Below, in pieces: positions 17,581 through 27,624 of a stretch of 64,000 nucleotides of DNA. The notes under the pieces were generated by a model that saw only the letters and a list, made by a program, of their open reading frames with translations, had not been told where the DNA came from and did not search any database. The position numbers and the translations under genes are program-made. The stretch is taken from the NCBI GenBank assembly GCA_964620485.1, contig CAZUGU010000008.1:124001-188000 (forward strand), given 5' to 3'. This DNA is from CAZTUH01 sp964620485. GTDB lineage: Bacteria > Pseudomonadota > Gammaproteobacteria > Burkholderiales > Burkholderiaceae_B. Position 1 is the stretch's first letter. Every line of letters begins with the position of its first letter.

Positions 17581-18087
17581 ATGATAAAATCTTATAATAA
17601 CCGCCTATTTCTGTTAATTGGTTTCTTATGTTTTATTTTTATCACTTTAATTTTAATTGCACAATATTTTTTTGAAATGAAACCTTGTGCATGGTGTATT
17701 TTACAAAGACTTATTTATATAGTAATTGGATGTATTACATTAATTAATTTGCTTTTCTTCAAAAGAAAAAAGACCAAATTGAACTTTTCAGCTTTATTAA
17801 TAGTGATTCTTGGATCTTTTGGTATAAGTTCAGCATGGTTACAATATAATAATTCTTCAGAAAGCATGACATGTGATATGACATTTGCTGAGAAAATTAT
17901 TGATATTACAGGGTTGGATATTAGAATACCATGGTTATTTGGAATTCAAGCTTTATGTACAAATTCTGAGTTTTATCTATTCGGAATAGAATATCCCATA
18001 TGGAGTTTGATTCTTTTTGGACTTATAATTGTCCTTGCTATTCTGGATTTCTTAAAAATAGATCATGTAAAAATAAATAAAGTATAA
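17581..18087 (+). CDS. dsbB: Disulfide bond formation protein DsbB
   Basis: DsbB is an inner-membrane quinone reductase that reoxidises periplasmic DsbA. The 168-residue protein has four membrane helices, the first periplasmic cysteine pair as CAWCILQR (C36, C39; family CxxC followed by LQR) and the second pair as C98 and C126 in the second periplasmic loop. All redox cysteines are there. It lies alone downstream of map. Its retention implies that a DsbA and cysteine-containing periplasmic or outer-membrane proteins remain elsewhere in the genome. Confidence 0.92.
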   Translation: MIKSYNNRLFLLIGFLCFIFITLILIAQYFFEMKPCAWCILQRLIYIVIGCITLINLLFFKRKKTKLNFSALLIVILGSFGISSAWLQYNNSSESMTCDMTFAEKIIDITGLDIRIPWLFGIQALCTNSEFYLFGIEYPIWSLILFGLIIVLAILDFLKIDHVKINKV

Positions 18088-18247
18088 AGTAAATATTTCT
18101 ATCTTTTAGAGAATATATTGTTGAAAACAACAGTAATTTTATTTATATAAAATATTTCAATATCAAAATATATTTCTTTATATAATTTTTAATTATTTAT
18201 TATTTAACTTATCAAAAATCTAGATAAAAATTAGTGTCAAATATAAA

Positions 18248-18760
18248 TTAATAATCAACAAAATTTATCTGAGATATTGTACCAAATTTTTTTAATGATT
18301 TTGATAAAAATGGTTTAATTACTTCAAGGATTTGAATAGATGGTTGTAAAAACTTCGCATTTATCCACCAATTTTCTCCTTTCAATGGAGTAAATTCGCA
18401 AAATGCAACAAGAGCCAGAGTTAACAATACTCCACGTATAAATCCAAAGAATCCGCCAAGAATATGGTCAATTTTTGATATTTTTGTAACACGAATCAAA
18501 ACTAATAATAATTCATTTATTGATTCAATCAAAATCAAAACTGCTAAAAATACCATTATATATGCTATACATACTCTCAATAAAACCATTTCTACATATA
18601 ATTCTATTAAAATATAAATCTTTGGACCAGCCCAAATAGTCGAAACAATAGCCAATATGTAAGAAAAAAAAGAGATAATTTCTTTTAGAAAACCACGAAA
18701 AAAACCAAACAGTGATGAAACTACTAAAATAAATATTATAGTAAAATCAAAAATAGTCAT
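18248..18760 (-). CDS. cvpA: CvpA family membrane protein
   Basis: The 170-residue protein has four predicted membrane helices and begins MTIFDFTIIFILVVSSLFGFFRGF, followed by the conserved KEIISFFSYI; IDHILGGFFGFIRGVLLTL is the second family signature. CvpA was named for colicin V production; its basic role is an inner-membrane function linked to envelope integrity. In relatives purF follows directly; here only 160 bases of non-coding DNA lead to dsbB, so purF is missing at this place. Confidence 0.9.
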   Translation of the reverse strand: MTIFDFTIIFILVVSSLFGFFRGFLKEIISFFSYILAIVSTIWAGPKIYILIELYVEMVLLRVCIAYIMVFLAVLILIESINELLLVLIRVTKISKIDHILGGFFGFIRGVLLTLALVAFCEFTPLKGENWWINAKFLQPSIQILEVIKPFLSKSLKKFGTISQINFVDY

Positions 18761-19415
18761 TTATTAGAATGAATCCATTTATATGAAGAAATATATTGTT
18801 TAATCTTATACTTGATTGTTATTAGATAAGATATAACCCATCTCCAATTAAGTTGTTAAATTTATCCGATAAAAGATTTTTTTCAATACAAATTGTATAT
18901 AATTTTTTTCATTTATGTTTTTCAAATAAATACAATGAATATTTAAAAAGTTTTTCACTTTTTTGAATTTTTCAATTACAAATCTTATGTAGATTTTTAA
19001 AGGATTTATTACAGGATTATGTGATAATAATCCACATTGAATCAAATTCTTATTAGGATGCTTTATCTTTTATTTTCTAATTTCATTTAGAGTGCTGTTC
19101 AAAGTATATTATTACTTGTCGATACTATCTAATTTAATTATTCTAATCGAAAATTGCCCCTAATATGATAAAAGGCAATATTATATTCTGAATAGATATT
19201 ATTCATATTATGAATAGGGATGTTGTTATTTAATATTTTATTATAGCAATAATTGATACGATTAAAAATATCGTGCCAATTGTTCTATATCTAAAACGTT
19301 TACTTAATTTGATATTTGGCATTTCATTTAAAATATAATAAAATTCGGAAGGGTTATTATTTATAAGTCTGTCTAGGAAAGTTCTTTATTTGCTTTTATA
19401 TATTCTTAGTTTAGG
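18761..19415. other. Gene-less region between cvpA and folC
   Basis: About 650 bases where relatives carry a SPOR-domain gene. The part next to cvpA holds a candidate remnant (18848-19045); the remainder toward folC is AT-rich with broken frames and nothing recognisable. Confidence 0.6.
18848..19045 (-). pseudogene. Possible SPOR-domain (DedD-like) remnant
   Basis: A 65-codon open frame on the - strand between folC and cvpA, the spot where relatives have a DedD/SPOR protein. It reads IQCGLLSHNPVINPLKIYI and, later, NIHCIYLKNINEKN, which resemble the two halves of a SPOR domain (LQxGSFxxxxxAxxLKxxL and YRVxVGPYxxxxEA). The N-terminal membrane anchor and most of the protein are missing. The resemblance is loose and rests partly on synteny; it could be chance. 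Confidence 0.4.
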
Positions 19416-20714
19416 TTAAAATTTATTGCAATAAAATTCTTGTAGAACTGGTGTAACTGTTAGAAAAGAACCAAATACAACTATTCTATCATTGTAATTA
19501 GCATGTCTAGATGCTAAATTAAATGCGTTGAAAACGTTATCACAGGTCTGAATTTTATTACATATTTCTATTTTTTTATCTTTTGATAAAGATCTTTTCA
19601 TTCTCTCAACTAAAATTTCTGATGATAATCCCCGTGGCTTTGGTAAGCTAGCACAATACCAATAATCTATAGAATTCCAAAAATTCTGAACGACACCAGT
19701 AACATCTTTATCATTTAACATTCCAAATATAGCATACGTGTTTGGATAATACCCCATATTAGCCAAATTATTGGCTAAAACAGTTGCTGCTGCAGGATTA
19801 TGTGCAACATCTAAAACAATCACCGGTTTTCCGGGTAATATTTGAAATCTTCCAAACAAATTAGCTTCTAATAGGCCAATATTTATTGCTCTTTGAGATA
19901 CAGGCAACAAATCATGTACAGATTCGAGCGCTGCTAAAGTTGTTGATGTGTTTAAAAGTTGTTGACGTCCGTTTAATGATGGATATTCTAAAGTATATTT
20001 TAGGTATCGACCATGATATGTCCAATCAAATTGATTATAGGAATAATCAAAATCTCTACCAATTAACCAAAAATCAGATTTAATAGAAGAAACATACTTT
20101 AAAAGAGAAATAGGAGGGTCATAATCGCTACAAATTGCAGGTTGACCTGATCTATAAATATTTGCCTTTTCTAAAGCGATTTCTTCACGCGTTTTACCTA
20201 AAAAATCTGTATGATCAATATCAATATTTGTAATAATACTGCAATCTGCATCTATAATATTCACTGCATCTAATCGTCCACCTAAGCCAATTTCTAGAAT
20301 AAAAACATCTAGTTCTTCATGAGAAAAAAAATCTAATATAGCCAAAGTTGTAAATTCAAAATAAGTTAGTGTTACTGATCCACGTATTTTTTCAATTTTT
20401 TTAAACTGATTAATCAGAGTGACATTATCTATACACTTTTTATTAATACGAGCCCGTTCATTAAAGTTGATGAGATGCGGTGAGGTATATAATCCAACTT
20501 TATATCCAGCAGCTATTAGAATAGCTTCTAAAATTGTGCAAACTGATCCTTTACCATTAGTACCACCAACGACAAATTTGAATCCATTTAATTTTAAATT
20601 TAAATAAGATGCTACTTTTTTTACTCGATCTAAACTTAGATCTATAGTTTTGATATGGATTGAATCTAGGTAATGTAACCAATTACATAAGTTATTACTT
20701 TTTGAAGTATACAT
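19416..20714 (-). CDS. folC: Folylpolyglutamate/dihydrofolate synthase
   Basis: FolC adds glutamate to dihydropteroate and to tetrahydrofolates. The 432-residue Mur-ligase-fold protein has the ATP loop VVGGTNGKGSVCTILEAIL, LYTSPHLINFNERARI, ILEIGLGGRLDAVN and the C-terminal VLDVAHNPAAATVL. Size and motifs are complete. In relatives accD lies upstream; here 546 empty bases follow. Together with folE2 in this window it indicates a working folate pathway, an important provision by endosymbionts to hosts (inference). Confidence 0.96.
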   Translation of the reverse strand: MYTSKSNNLCNWLHYLDSIHIKTIDLSLDRVKKVASYLNLKLNGFKFVVGGTNGKGSVCTILEAILIAAGYKVGLYTSPHLINFNERARINKKCIDNVTLINQFKKIEKIRGSVTLTYFEFTTLAILDFFSHEELDVFILEIGLGGRLDAVNIIDADCSIITNIDIDHTDFLGKTREEIALEKANIYRSGQPAICSDYDPPISLLKYVSSIKSDFWLIGRDFDYSYNQFDWTYHGRYLKYTLEYPSLNGRQQLLNTSTTLAALESVHDLLPVSQRAINIGLLEANLFGRFQILPGKPVIVLDVAHNPAAATVLANNLANMGYYPNTYAIFGMLNDKDVTGVVQNFWNSIDYWYCASLPKPRGLSSEILVERMKRSLSKDKKIEICNKIQTCDNVFNAFNLASRHANYNDRIVVFGSFLTVTPVLQEFYCNKF

Positions 20715-21260
20715 AAAATAGATAATAGATTTTAATATTTATTATTCCTAAATATTTGAAGAAATGTCAAAAATGGATTTTTTGAAAAATTAGATTATAT
20801 TGTAATAATTTATTTATTAAAAATGATTTCCTATTAATAAAATATATTATCTATTTGTATAGTTGATATGTTGCATTTTACAATTAATTTAAAATTATAA
20901 ATTAATTTATTAAATTAAATAAATTAATGAATTTTTAATAAATAAATTTATCTGATTTTTTCATAATTTATTTTTAGATAAACTCGTGTAAAATATAAAT
21001 ATACATATATATTTCATAATATTAGATGAATTATGTTTATTCATATATTAGAGATAATGTAAACGAGATAAAAAACCTAACTTTTAAAAAAGGAATAAAT
21101 TTATCTATGAAACAATCATGATTTATAAGATTTAGATAGATATTTTCTATTTTTAATTGAAAATTTTCTATATCTTCTATAACAAGATGATATTCTAATT
21201 AAACCTACAAGATATTAAGTTATAAGTTTTCAATATTTTTTCTTCAAGAAATAATCATAT
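20715..21260. other. Gene-less region between folC and yicC
   Basis: Divergent intergenic DNA of 546 bases, extremely AT-rich (long runs of TTAATTTA-like sequence around 20880-20960). No recognisable remnant of accD, rph or other neighbours. Promoters for both flanking genes must be here, but the base composition makes every -10-like match meaningless. Confidence 0.6.
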
Positions 21261-22190
21261 ATGATTTATAGTATGACCGCATTTGGACAAGCATGTGCTG
21301 ACGTTAACTATGCAAAATTAAATTTTGAACTACGCAGCATTAACAGCCGATTTTTGGATTTAAATATTCGCTTACCTGATGAAATCAGAAATACAGAAGA
21401 ATCTATCCGAAAATTGTTAAAATCTAATCTTATACGTGGCAAGATTGATGTACGAGTATCTTATATTTATAAAACCGATAGTAGATTTCAATCAATTGAT
21501 TCAAACTGGTTAGAATATATTTCTGAACAATTAAAGATTGCTAGAAAAATTATACCAGACACAGCTCCTCCAAAATTTTTTGATTTATTCAATACATTAA
21601 CTCAATATTATCCTGATAAAAAAGAAATTCAATTATTGGAAATGACTTGTATAAAAATTGGCAAAGAAGCATTAGAACAACTAAAAAGAAATCGTTGTCG
21701 AGAAGGTAAGCAATTAGCTCAAATAATTCTTAGCTACGGCATACAAATGAAAGAAATTATCAATCGTATTAATGTAAAAATTCCAGAGATTTTATCTAAT
21801 CATCATGAAAAAATAGTAAAAAAATTACAAGAGACTATGAAAGCTGCATTTCCGGGTAATTTTTACTATATAAGTAATACTGAATTTAGTGAGCGGTTAG
21901 CTCAGGAAGTAAATTTTTATACTATACGTGTTGATATAGCGGAAGAAGTCACACGATTAAATTCTCATCTAGAAGAATTATTAGATTTGTTAGATATTTC
22001 TAATAAAAAAGATAGTTTTCATTATACATATAATGGCCTCGGTAAAAAGTTGGATTTTTTATTTCAAGAAATGAATAGAGAAACTAACACATTAGGTTCC
22101 AAAGTAGCCGATCTAAATGTAACAAGAGCTGCTATGGATCTAAAACTACTGATTGAAAAGATGCGCGAACAAGCTCAGAATATTGAATGA
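21261..22190 (+). CDS. yicC: YicC family endoribonuclease
   Basis: The 309-residue protein begins MIYSMTAFGQA and contains the YicC-N domain (residues 1 to about 155: LRSINSRFLDLNIRLP is diagnostic) and the C-terminal DUF1732 domain ending in GSKVADLNVTRAAMDLKLLIEKMREQAQNIE. The family is an RNA-degrading enzyme; in E. coli YicC has been connected with small RNA turnover. In relatives gmk follows; here pckG comes in convergently with a shared hairpin, so gmk is not at this place. Confidence 0.93.
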   Translation: MIYSMTAFGQACADVNYAKLNFELRSINSRFLDLNIRLPDEIRNTEESIRKLLKSNLIRGKIDVRVSYIYKTDSRFQSIDSNWLEYISEQLKIARKIIPDTAPPKFFDLFNTLTQYYPDKKEIQLLEMTCIKIGKEALEQLKRNRCREGKQLAQIILSYGIQMKEIINRINVKIPEILSNHHEKIVKKLQETMKAAFPGNFYYISNTEFSERLAQEVNFYTIRVDIAEEVTRLNSHLEELLDLLDISNKKDSFHYTYNGLGKKLDFLFQEMNRETNTLGSKVADLNVTRAAMDLKLLIEKMREQAQNIE

Positions 22191-22217
22191 GTTCCTCTTA
22201 AAAAATATAAAACACAT

Positions 22218-22269
22218 TACGTGCAACCATCGCATCACATTTTTAATCGTGATGCGATGGTTGCACGTA
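22218..22269. terminator. Shared hairpin terminator of yicC and pckG
   Basis: A perfect 21-bp stem (22218-22238 with 22249-22269, arm starting TACGTGCAACCATCGCATCA) and a 10-base loop, between convergent genes. It includes the last nine or so codons and the stop of pckG. On the - strand a T-rich run follows (TTTTATATTTTTT). It is very GC-rich relative to the region. Probably a bidirectional terminator. Confidence 0.75.
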
Positions 22270-24100
22270 TGTCTAATAATTCCATAGGTAAATTATCAAA
22301 TAATTTTTTGAATAACTCATCATGTAGAATCAGTTCATCATGCCAATCATTTTGATTAATTGAAATAACTTGTTCAAATTGTTCCGGAGTAAACTCCAAA
22401 CCAGTCCAATTTATATCTTGATAGCTAGGAGAAATACCAAAAAATTGTTCACAGCCCTTAGCATTACCTTCAATACGACCAAATATCCATTGTAAAACAC
22501 GCATATTATCTCTAAATCCAGGCCAAACAAATCTCCCATTTATATTTTTCCGAAACCAATTTACACAATATATACGCGGTATTACAACCCCTTTATTTCG
22601 TAAATTCTCTCCTAAACGTAACCAATGCTTAAAATAATTACCCATATCATAACCACAAAATGATAGCATTGCGAACGGATCACGTCGTATGGTTCCCTGC
22701 TGTGTGTTTTTTCCTACTATGGCTGCTGTAATTTCAGAACCCATAGTAGCTGCCATATAAATACCTTCAGCCCAATTTCGTGCTTCACTGACCAATGGAA
22801 TAGTTGTAGAACGACGACCACCGAAAATAAAGGCATCTATTACAACTCCATTCGGATCTTCCCAATTAGGATCTATTGAAGGGCATTGTGAGGCGGAAAC
22901 AGTAAATCGTGCGTTGGGATGAGCGGCTTTCCGACCAGTTTCTTTAGCGATCTTTGGTGACCAGTCTTGCCCTTGCCAATCTGTTAAATGCTCTGGAAGT
23001 GACTCAGTCATACCTTCCCACCAAACATCCCCATCATCAGTTAAAGCAACATTAGTAAAAATGACATTAGCTTTTAAGGTAGTCATGGCATTGTAATTAG
23101 TTTTTTCACTTGTTCCTGGTGCTACACCAAAATATCCGGCTTCAGGATTAATTGCACGCAATTGACCATCTTTTCCTAACTTTATCCAAGCAATATCATC
23201 ACCAACTATAGTAACTTTCCAATCATCCATACCTTGCGGTGGGATTAACATAGCAAAATTTGTCTTCCCACAAGCTGATGGAAATGCAGCTGCTACATAA
23301 TATTTTTTACCCTTAGGTGATCTAACTCCAAGAATTAACATATGTTCAGCAAACCAACCCTGTTTGTATCCTATATCAGAAGCAATACGTAAAGCAAAAC
23401 ATTTCTTGCCTAATAAAGCATTACCGCCATAACCAGATCCAAAACTCCAAATCTCTCGTGTTTCTGGAAAATGTACAATATATTTTGTAGAATTACATGG
23501 CCATGGATCATCTAATTCATTCTCTAATATCGGCTTTCCGACACTGTGTATACAAGGTACAAATTCACCATCTTTACCTAAAAAATCATATACAAAACGG
23601 CCCATACGAGTCATTATTCGCATATTTACAACAACATAAGGACTATCACTAATTTCAATACCAATATGTGAAATCGAAGCGCCTAATGGACCCATAGAAA
23701 ATGGAATAACATATAAAGTTCTTCCTTTCATACAACCATCAAAAATATTATGAAGGATAGTTCGCATTTCTTTTGGGGATGTCCAGTTATTTGTTGGGCC
23801 AGCATTACTTTTTTCCTGAGAACATATGTAAGTAGATTCTTCAATTCGTGCAACATCTAATGGATTAGAGCGTACTAAAAAAGAGTTAGGACGTTTTTCT
23901 GGATTAAGTCGAATCATAGTTCCAGATTGGACCATTTTTTCACATAGTTTGTCATATTCTTCTTGTGATCCGTCACACCAATAAATTTGATCTGGTTGAG
24001 TTAATTTAGCAATATCAGCAACCCAATTAATTAGACGCTGATGATTAACATAATTAGGAACAGTTGAGAAAAATATATCTGTTTCTGACATAATGCTCAT
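22235..24100 (-). CDS. pckG: Phosphoenolpyruvate carboxykinase (GTP)
   Basis: PckG interconverts oxaloacetate and phosphoenolpyruvate using GTP/GDP. The 621-residue protein has the complete GTP-type signature: FPSACGKTNFAML (kinase-1a loop with the hyper-reactive cysteine), VGDDIAWI (kinase-2), the substrate block GSGYGGNALLGKKCFALRIAS, and FGGRRSTTIPLV. The ATG at 24100 follows GGAG by 9 bases. The protein is highly conserved, which implies strong selection; in a symbiont fed with host C4 acids it could supply PEP for aromatic amino acids and sugars (inference). It has no operon partner. Confidence 0.98.
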   Translation of the reverse strand: MSIMSETDIFFSTVPNYVNHQRLINWVADIAKLTQPDQIYWCDGSQEEYDKLCEKMVQSGTMIRLNPEKRPNSFLVRSNPLDVARIEESTYICSQEKSNAGPTNNWTSPKEMRTILHNIFDGCMKGRTLYVIPFSMGPLGASISHIGIEISDSPYVVVNMRIMTRMGRFVYDFLGKDGEFVPCIHSVGKPILENELDDPWPCNSTKYIVHFPETREIWSFGSGYGGNALLGKKCFALRIASDIGYKQGWFAEHMLILGVRSPKGKKYYVAAAFPSACGKTNFAMLIPPQGMDDWKVTIVGDDIAWIKLGKDGQLRAINPEAGYFGVAPGTSEKTNYNAMTTLKANVIFTNVALTDDGDVWWEGMTESLPEHLTDWQGQDWSPKIAKETGRKAAHPNARFTVSASQCPSIDPNWEDPNGVVIDAFIFGGRRSTTIPLVSEARNWAEGIYMAATMGSEITAAIVGKNTQQGTIRRDPFAMLSFCGYDMGNYFKHWLRLGENLRNKGVVIPRIYCVNWFRKNINGRFVWPGFRDNMRVLQWIFGRIEGNAKGCEQFFGISPSYQDINWTGLEFTPEQFEQVISINQNDWHDELILHDELFKKLFDNLPMELLDIRATIASRLKM

Positions 24101-24337
24101 CTATCAATTCTCCAATTTAAAAATAAACAGCTATATAACTGTATAAGCTAATAATTTAAATAATAACGATTGAATTTTTCCTACTAAAACTACTTAAAAT
24201 AGAATACGCAATAAGTAATACAAAATAACTGAACTCATTCAAGTAAAAAATATCAAAAAGCCAGCCTATTTCTATATTATCTTATTAAGATAAAAAGTTA
24301 ACTTAATTATTTGTGTGTAAATAAAGTAAAAAATTTT

Positions 24338-25720
24338 ATGCCTATATATGTACATAATCATTCCTGGAAACATGAAATCATTGCGATGCTTCAATTAAGC
24401 TTTCCGTTAGTATTAACAAGCTTGGCACAAATGTCCATGACAATTACAGATGTAATTTTTATTGGACGTTTAGGTCCGCAAGCTTTGGCTGCAGCTGCTT
24501 TAGGAGCTAATTTATACACCGCCTTTGTATTTTTCGGACTAGGTTTAGTAACAACAACAGCTCCGATTATAGCTCGCATTTTGGGAGAGCATCGTAATTC
24601 AGTACGTGAAGTTAGAGATACAATACAACAAGGACTTTGGACAGTTATTTTAATTTCTGCACCTACCTGTTTTTTATTATGGCACGGAGAACAATTGTTA
24701 TTAGCAATGCATCAAAATGCTGAACTAGCAGAAATGGCTGGCTATTATCTTAAATCTATGATGTGGGCTATGCCAAGCTTTCTTGGTTACTTAGTATTAA
24801 GATCTTTTATGGCTGCATTACAAAGACCACGTTGGGCATTTATTGTTACAATAATTAGTATTATATTTAATATTTTTGGAAATTGGATATTAGTATTTGG
24901 TTATTTAGGTTTTCCAAAACTTGGACTATTTGGTTCAGGTTTAGCAACTTCTCTGGCAACATTAGTTCTTTTCTTTGGAATGATCTTTGTAATTTTAATT
25001 GATAAACAATTTCGTCGATATCGTTTATTTTGCAAATTTTGGAACATAAATAAACCAAAATTATCAGCTTTATGGAAATTAGGTATGCCAATTGCGATTA
25101 CAACAACTCTCGAAGCAACTGTATTTAATTCAGCTGCATTTCTGATGGGCTGGTTAGGTGAAAATGAATTAGCTGCTCATTCAATAGTGGTACAAATTAT
25201 TAGTGCAGCATTTATGATTCCCTATGGAATTGCACAAGCTGCAACAATTCGTGTTGGATATGCTTATGGTGCAGGCAATTTAAAAAATATAACATGTTCC
25301 GGTTGGAGCGCTTTTAGTCTAGGAATTATTTTCACTATATTATCAGGAATATTAATGCTATTTGCACCACGTTTTTTAATTTCAATTTTTGTTGATATTA
25401 ACAATGAAACAAATTTGGATATATTGCAATTGGCAATATCTTATTTAACTTTTGCTGCGATATTTCAATTTGTAGACGGGCTTCAAGTGTTAGTTGCAGG
25501 TATTTTAAGAGGATTACATGATACTCGGATTCCTATGTTATATGCAGCTTTTGGTTATTGGGTTATAGGTGTTCCAATTAGTATTGGAATGACAATTTGG
25601 ACGGATTGGTTTGGTATGGGTATTTGGTTTGGACTTAGTATAGGAGTAACAATAGTTTCGATACTTGTGACACAACGTTGGATTTTACGGAAAAAAATTG
25701 GTTTGATTAAGCTGAATTAG
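24338..25720 (+). CDS. MATE family efflux transporter (NorM-like)
   Basis: An inner-membrane transporter of about 460 residues with some 12 membrane helices. The first repeat has LVLTSLAQMSMTITDVIFIGRLGPQALAAAALGANLYT, the classic MatE N-terminal block; the second repeat starts at KLGMPIAITTTLEATVFNSAAFLMGWLGENELAAHSI. MATE proteins export cationic drugs or organic compounds using Na+ or H+ gradients. I take ATG 24338 (MPIYVHNHSW...) rather than the TTG at 24311, which adds nine residues without family support. It is not in an operon. In a symbiont it may export metabolites rather than drugs, which is speculation. Confidence 0.93.
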   Translation: MPIYVHNHSWKHEIIAMLQLSFPLVLTSLAQMSMTITDVIFIGRLGPQALAAAALGANLYTAFVFFGLGLVTTTAPIIARILGEHRNSVREVRDTIQQGLWTVILISAPTCFLLWHGEQLLLAMHQNAELAEMAGYYLKSMMWAMPSFLGYLVLRSFMAALQRPRWAFIVTIISIIFNIFGNWILVFGYLGFPKLGLFGSGLATSLATLVLFFGMIFVILIDKQFRRYRLFCKFWNINKPKLSALWKLGMPIAITTTLEATVFNSAAFLMGWLGENELAAHSIVVQIISAAFMIPYGIAQAATIRVGYAYGAGNLKNITCSGWSAFSLGIIFTILSGILMLFAPRFLISIFVDINNETNLDILQLAISYLTFAAIFQFVDGLQVLVAGILRGLHDTRIPMLYAAFGYWVIGVPISIGMTIWTDWFGMGIWFGLSIGVTIVSILVTQRWILRKKIGLIKLN

Positions 25721-26179
25721 TTCGAATTATCCGTTACGTTAATATTAAATCATCTCAATGTTGATTTTATCAAATAGAATTAACAAATACTGTGAATATG
25801 ACAATTCAGAACTTAAAAAATATCTTCAGATAGGTTATGCTTAACTATAAATTTATAAATTAATTTTTTATAAATTAAATATTTTTAATAAATGTAATTA
25901 ATATTGATTAATAATTTTAATAATTAAAATTCCCAAGAAAGAAAAATGATCTTTTCATATAATAATTAATATACATTGATAAATAATATTTTTTGTATGT
26001 ATAAAATAGTAGAAAAATAATAATTTGATAAATTTTTGAGAAAATAAATCTTTTGCTAGGTATTTTTGATTGTTGTTAAAGAATTTTTAATTCTTTAACA
26101 ACATCTTTTTTAAAACTTAAAATATTAAGAATTTACAATTTTAAATTTTTTAAATATTAGTAAGAAATGTGGTGAAAAA
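25721..26179 (+). other. Gene-less region between the MATE gene and gor
   Basis: About 460 AT-rich bases with no recognisable gene. The only structured element is the hairpin at 26071-26103. Confidence 0.6.
26071..26103 (+). terminator. Intrinsic-type terminator upstream of gor
   Basis: A perfect 15-bp stem (TGTTGTTAAAGAATT, 26071-26085, complement 26089-26103) with a TTT loop, followed by TCTTTTTT. This is the best classic intrinsic terminator in the window by shape. It lies 350 bases past the MATE gene and 75 before gor, so it may end a long 3' untranslated region or act as an attenuator in the gor leader. Confidence 0.6.
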
Positions 26180-27535
26180 ATGAAGTTCGATGTAGATCTT
26201 TTTATAATCGGTGCAGGTTCAGGTGGTATTCGTGCAGCACGTTTTTCAGCACAATTTGGAGCCCGAGTTGCAATTGCAGAAAGTCGATATTTAGGTGGTA
26301 CATGTGTAAATGTAGGATGTATCCCTAAAAAAATATTAACCTATAGTTCATATTATTCAGAAGAGTTTAAAAACGCTAGTTATTATGGCTGGGATATAAA
26401 AAAGCCAAACTTTGACTGGTGTGCTTTAATTAGAAATAAAGATAAAGAGATTAAACGATTGAATAATTTATATCATTCAATTCTACATCGAAATAATGTT
26501 TTACTCTATGAGGGACACGCTACTATTCTAGATCCACATTTAGTAATGGTAAATGACAAGAAAATTAGTGCTCGGTATATTCTAATTTCTACAGGTAGTT
26601 GGCCATATATACCAAATATTCCAGGTCATGAACATATTATTACTTCTAATGAAATATTCTTTCTTAAAGAGCTTCCAAGAAAAATTTTAATTGCAGGTAG
26701 TGGATATATTGCTACTGAATTAGCTTCTATTCTTAATGGTTTTGGTGTTGAAACTACTCAAGTATGTCGAAATAGTTCATTTTTACGTAATTTTGATGAA
26801 GATATACAAAAAAATCTTTGTATAGAATTTCGAAAAAAAGGAATTAATTTACAATTTAATAAGGAAATTATACGTATCGAAAGAAAATCAAATAATGCAT
26901 TTATAGCATCTTTCCAAGATAAAAGTTTTCTTGAAACTGATTGTATCTTATATGCAACAGGTCGATTCGCTATGATTAAAAAATTAGGTCTAGAAAATAC
27001 TTCCATTAAATTAGACCCGAATGGTTTTATTAAAACAAATAAATTTTATCAAACATCAGAAAAGTCAGTATTTGCTATTGGTGATGTTATTGGCAAAATA
27101 CCATTAACTCCAGTTGCTATAGCAGAAGGTATGGCTGTAGCACAATACTTGTTTAAAAAGATAGATTATCAATCAGTTGATTATAATTTAATTCCCACAA
27201 CAGTTTTTAGTTTACCTAGTGTTAGTTCTGTTGGATTGACTACAGAATTAGCAAAAAAAATGGGTTATAAAATAACGGTATTTGAAAGTCAATTCAGACC
27301 AATGAAATTATCATTAACAGATAACTATGAAAAAATATTTATAAAATTAATTGTCGATTCTGATACAGACAAAATTCTAGGATGTCATATGATTGGTCAT
27401 GAGACAGGCGAAATTTTGCAAGGCATTGCCATTGCACTAAAGGCTGGTATTACAAAGCGCTTGTTAGACAAAACAATCGGAATTCACCCAACAATTGCTG
27501 AAGAGATTGTTACGATGCGTATATCAAAATCATAA
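26180..27535 (+). CDS. gor: Glutathione-disulfide reductase
   Basis: Gor reduces oxidised glutathione with NADPH and FAD. The 451-residue protein has the FAD loop IIGAGSGGIRAARFSA, redox cysteines in GGTCVNVGCIPKK (C42, C47), the second dinucleotide fold IAGSGYIATELASILNGFG with arginines for NADPH after it (CRNSSFLRNFDED), and the dimer-interface active site at the end (GIHPTIAEEIVTMR, His and Glu). It is complete. Together with dsbB it shows that redox control in both cytoplasm and periplasm is kept. Confidence 0.96.
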   Translation: MKFDVDLFIIGAGSGGIRAARFSAQFGARVAIAESRYLGGTCVNVGCIPKKILTYSSYYSEEFKNASYYGWDIKKPNFDWCALIRNKDKEIKRLNNLYHSILHRNNVLLYEGHATILDPHLVMVNDKKISARYILISTGSWPYIPNIPGHEHIITSNEIFFLKELPRKILIAGSGYIATELASILNGFGVETTQVCRNSSFLRNFDEDIQKNLCIEFRKKGINLQFNKEIIRIERKSNNAFIASFQDKSFLETDCILYATGRFAMIKKLGLENTSIKLDPNGFIKTNKFYQTSEKSVFAIGDVIGKIPLTPVAIAEGMAVAQYLFKKIDYQSVDYNLIPTTVFSLPSVSSVGLTTELAKKMGYKITVFESQFRPMKLSLTDNYEKIFIKLIVDSDTDKILGCHMIGHETGEILQGIAIALKAGITKRLLDKTIGIHPTIAEEIVTMRISKS

Positions 27536-27598
27536 AATCTTAAAAGAAAACATTAAAAATAAGTACTTTATAAATAGGAACAAATTTTAATCGATACT

Positions 27599-27618
27599 TT
27601 ATGAAATATCTTTCATAA
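27599..27618. terminator. Small hairpin between gor and thrC
   Basis: An 8-bp stem TTATGAAA/TTTCATAA with loop TATC, in the 89-base gap between convergent gor and thrC. Short and AT-only, but in the right place for a bidirectional terminator. Confidence 0.35.
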
Positions 27619-27624
27619 TTATAT

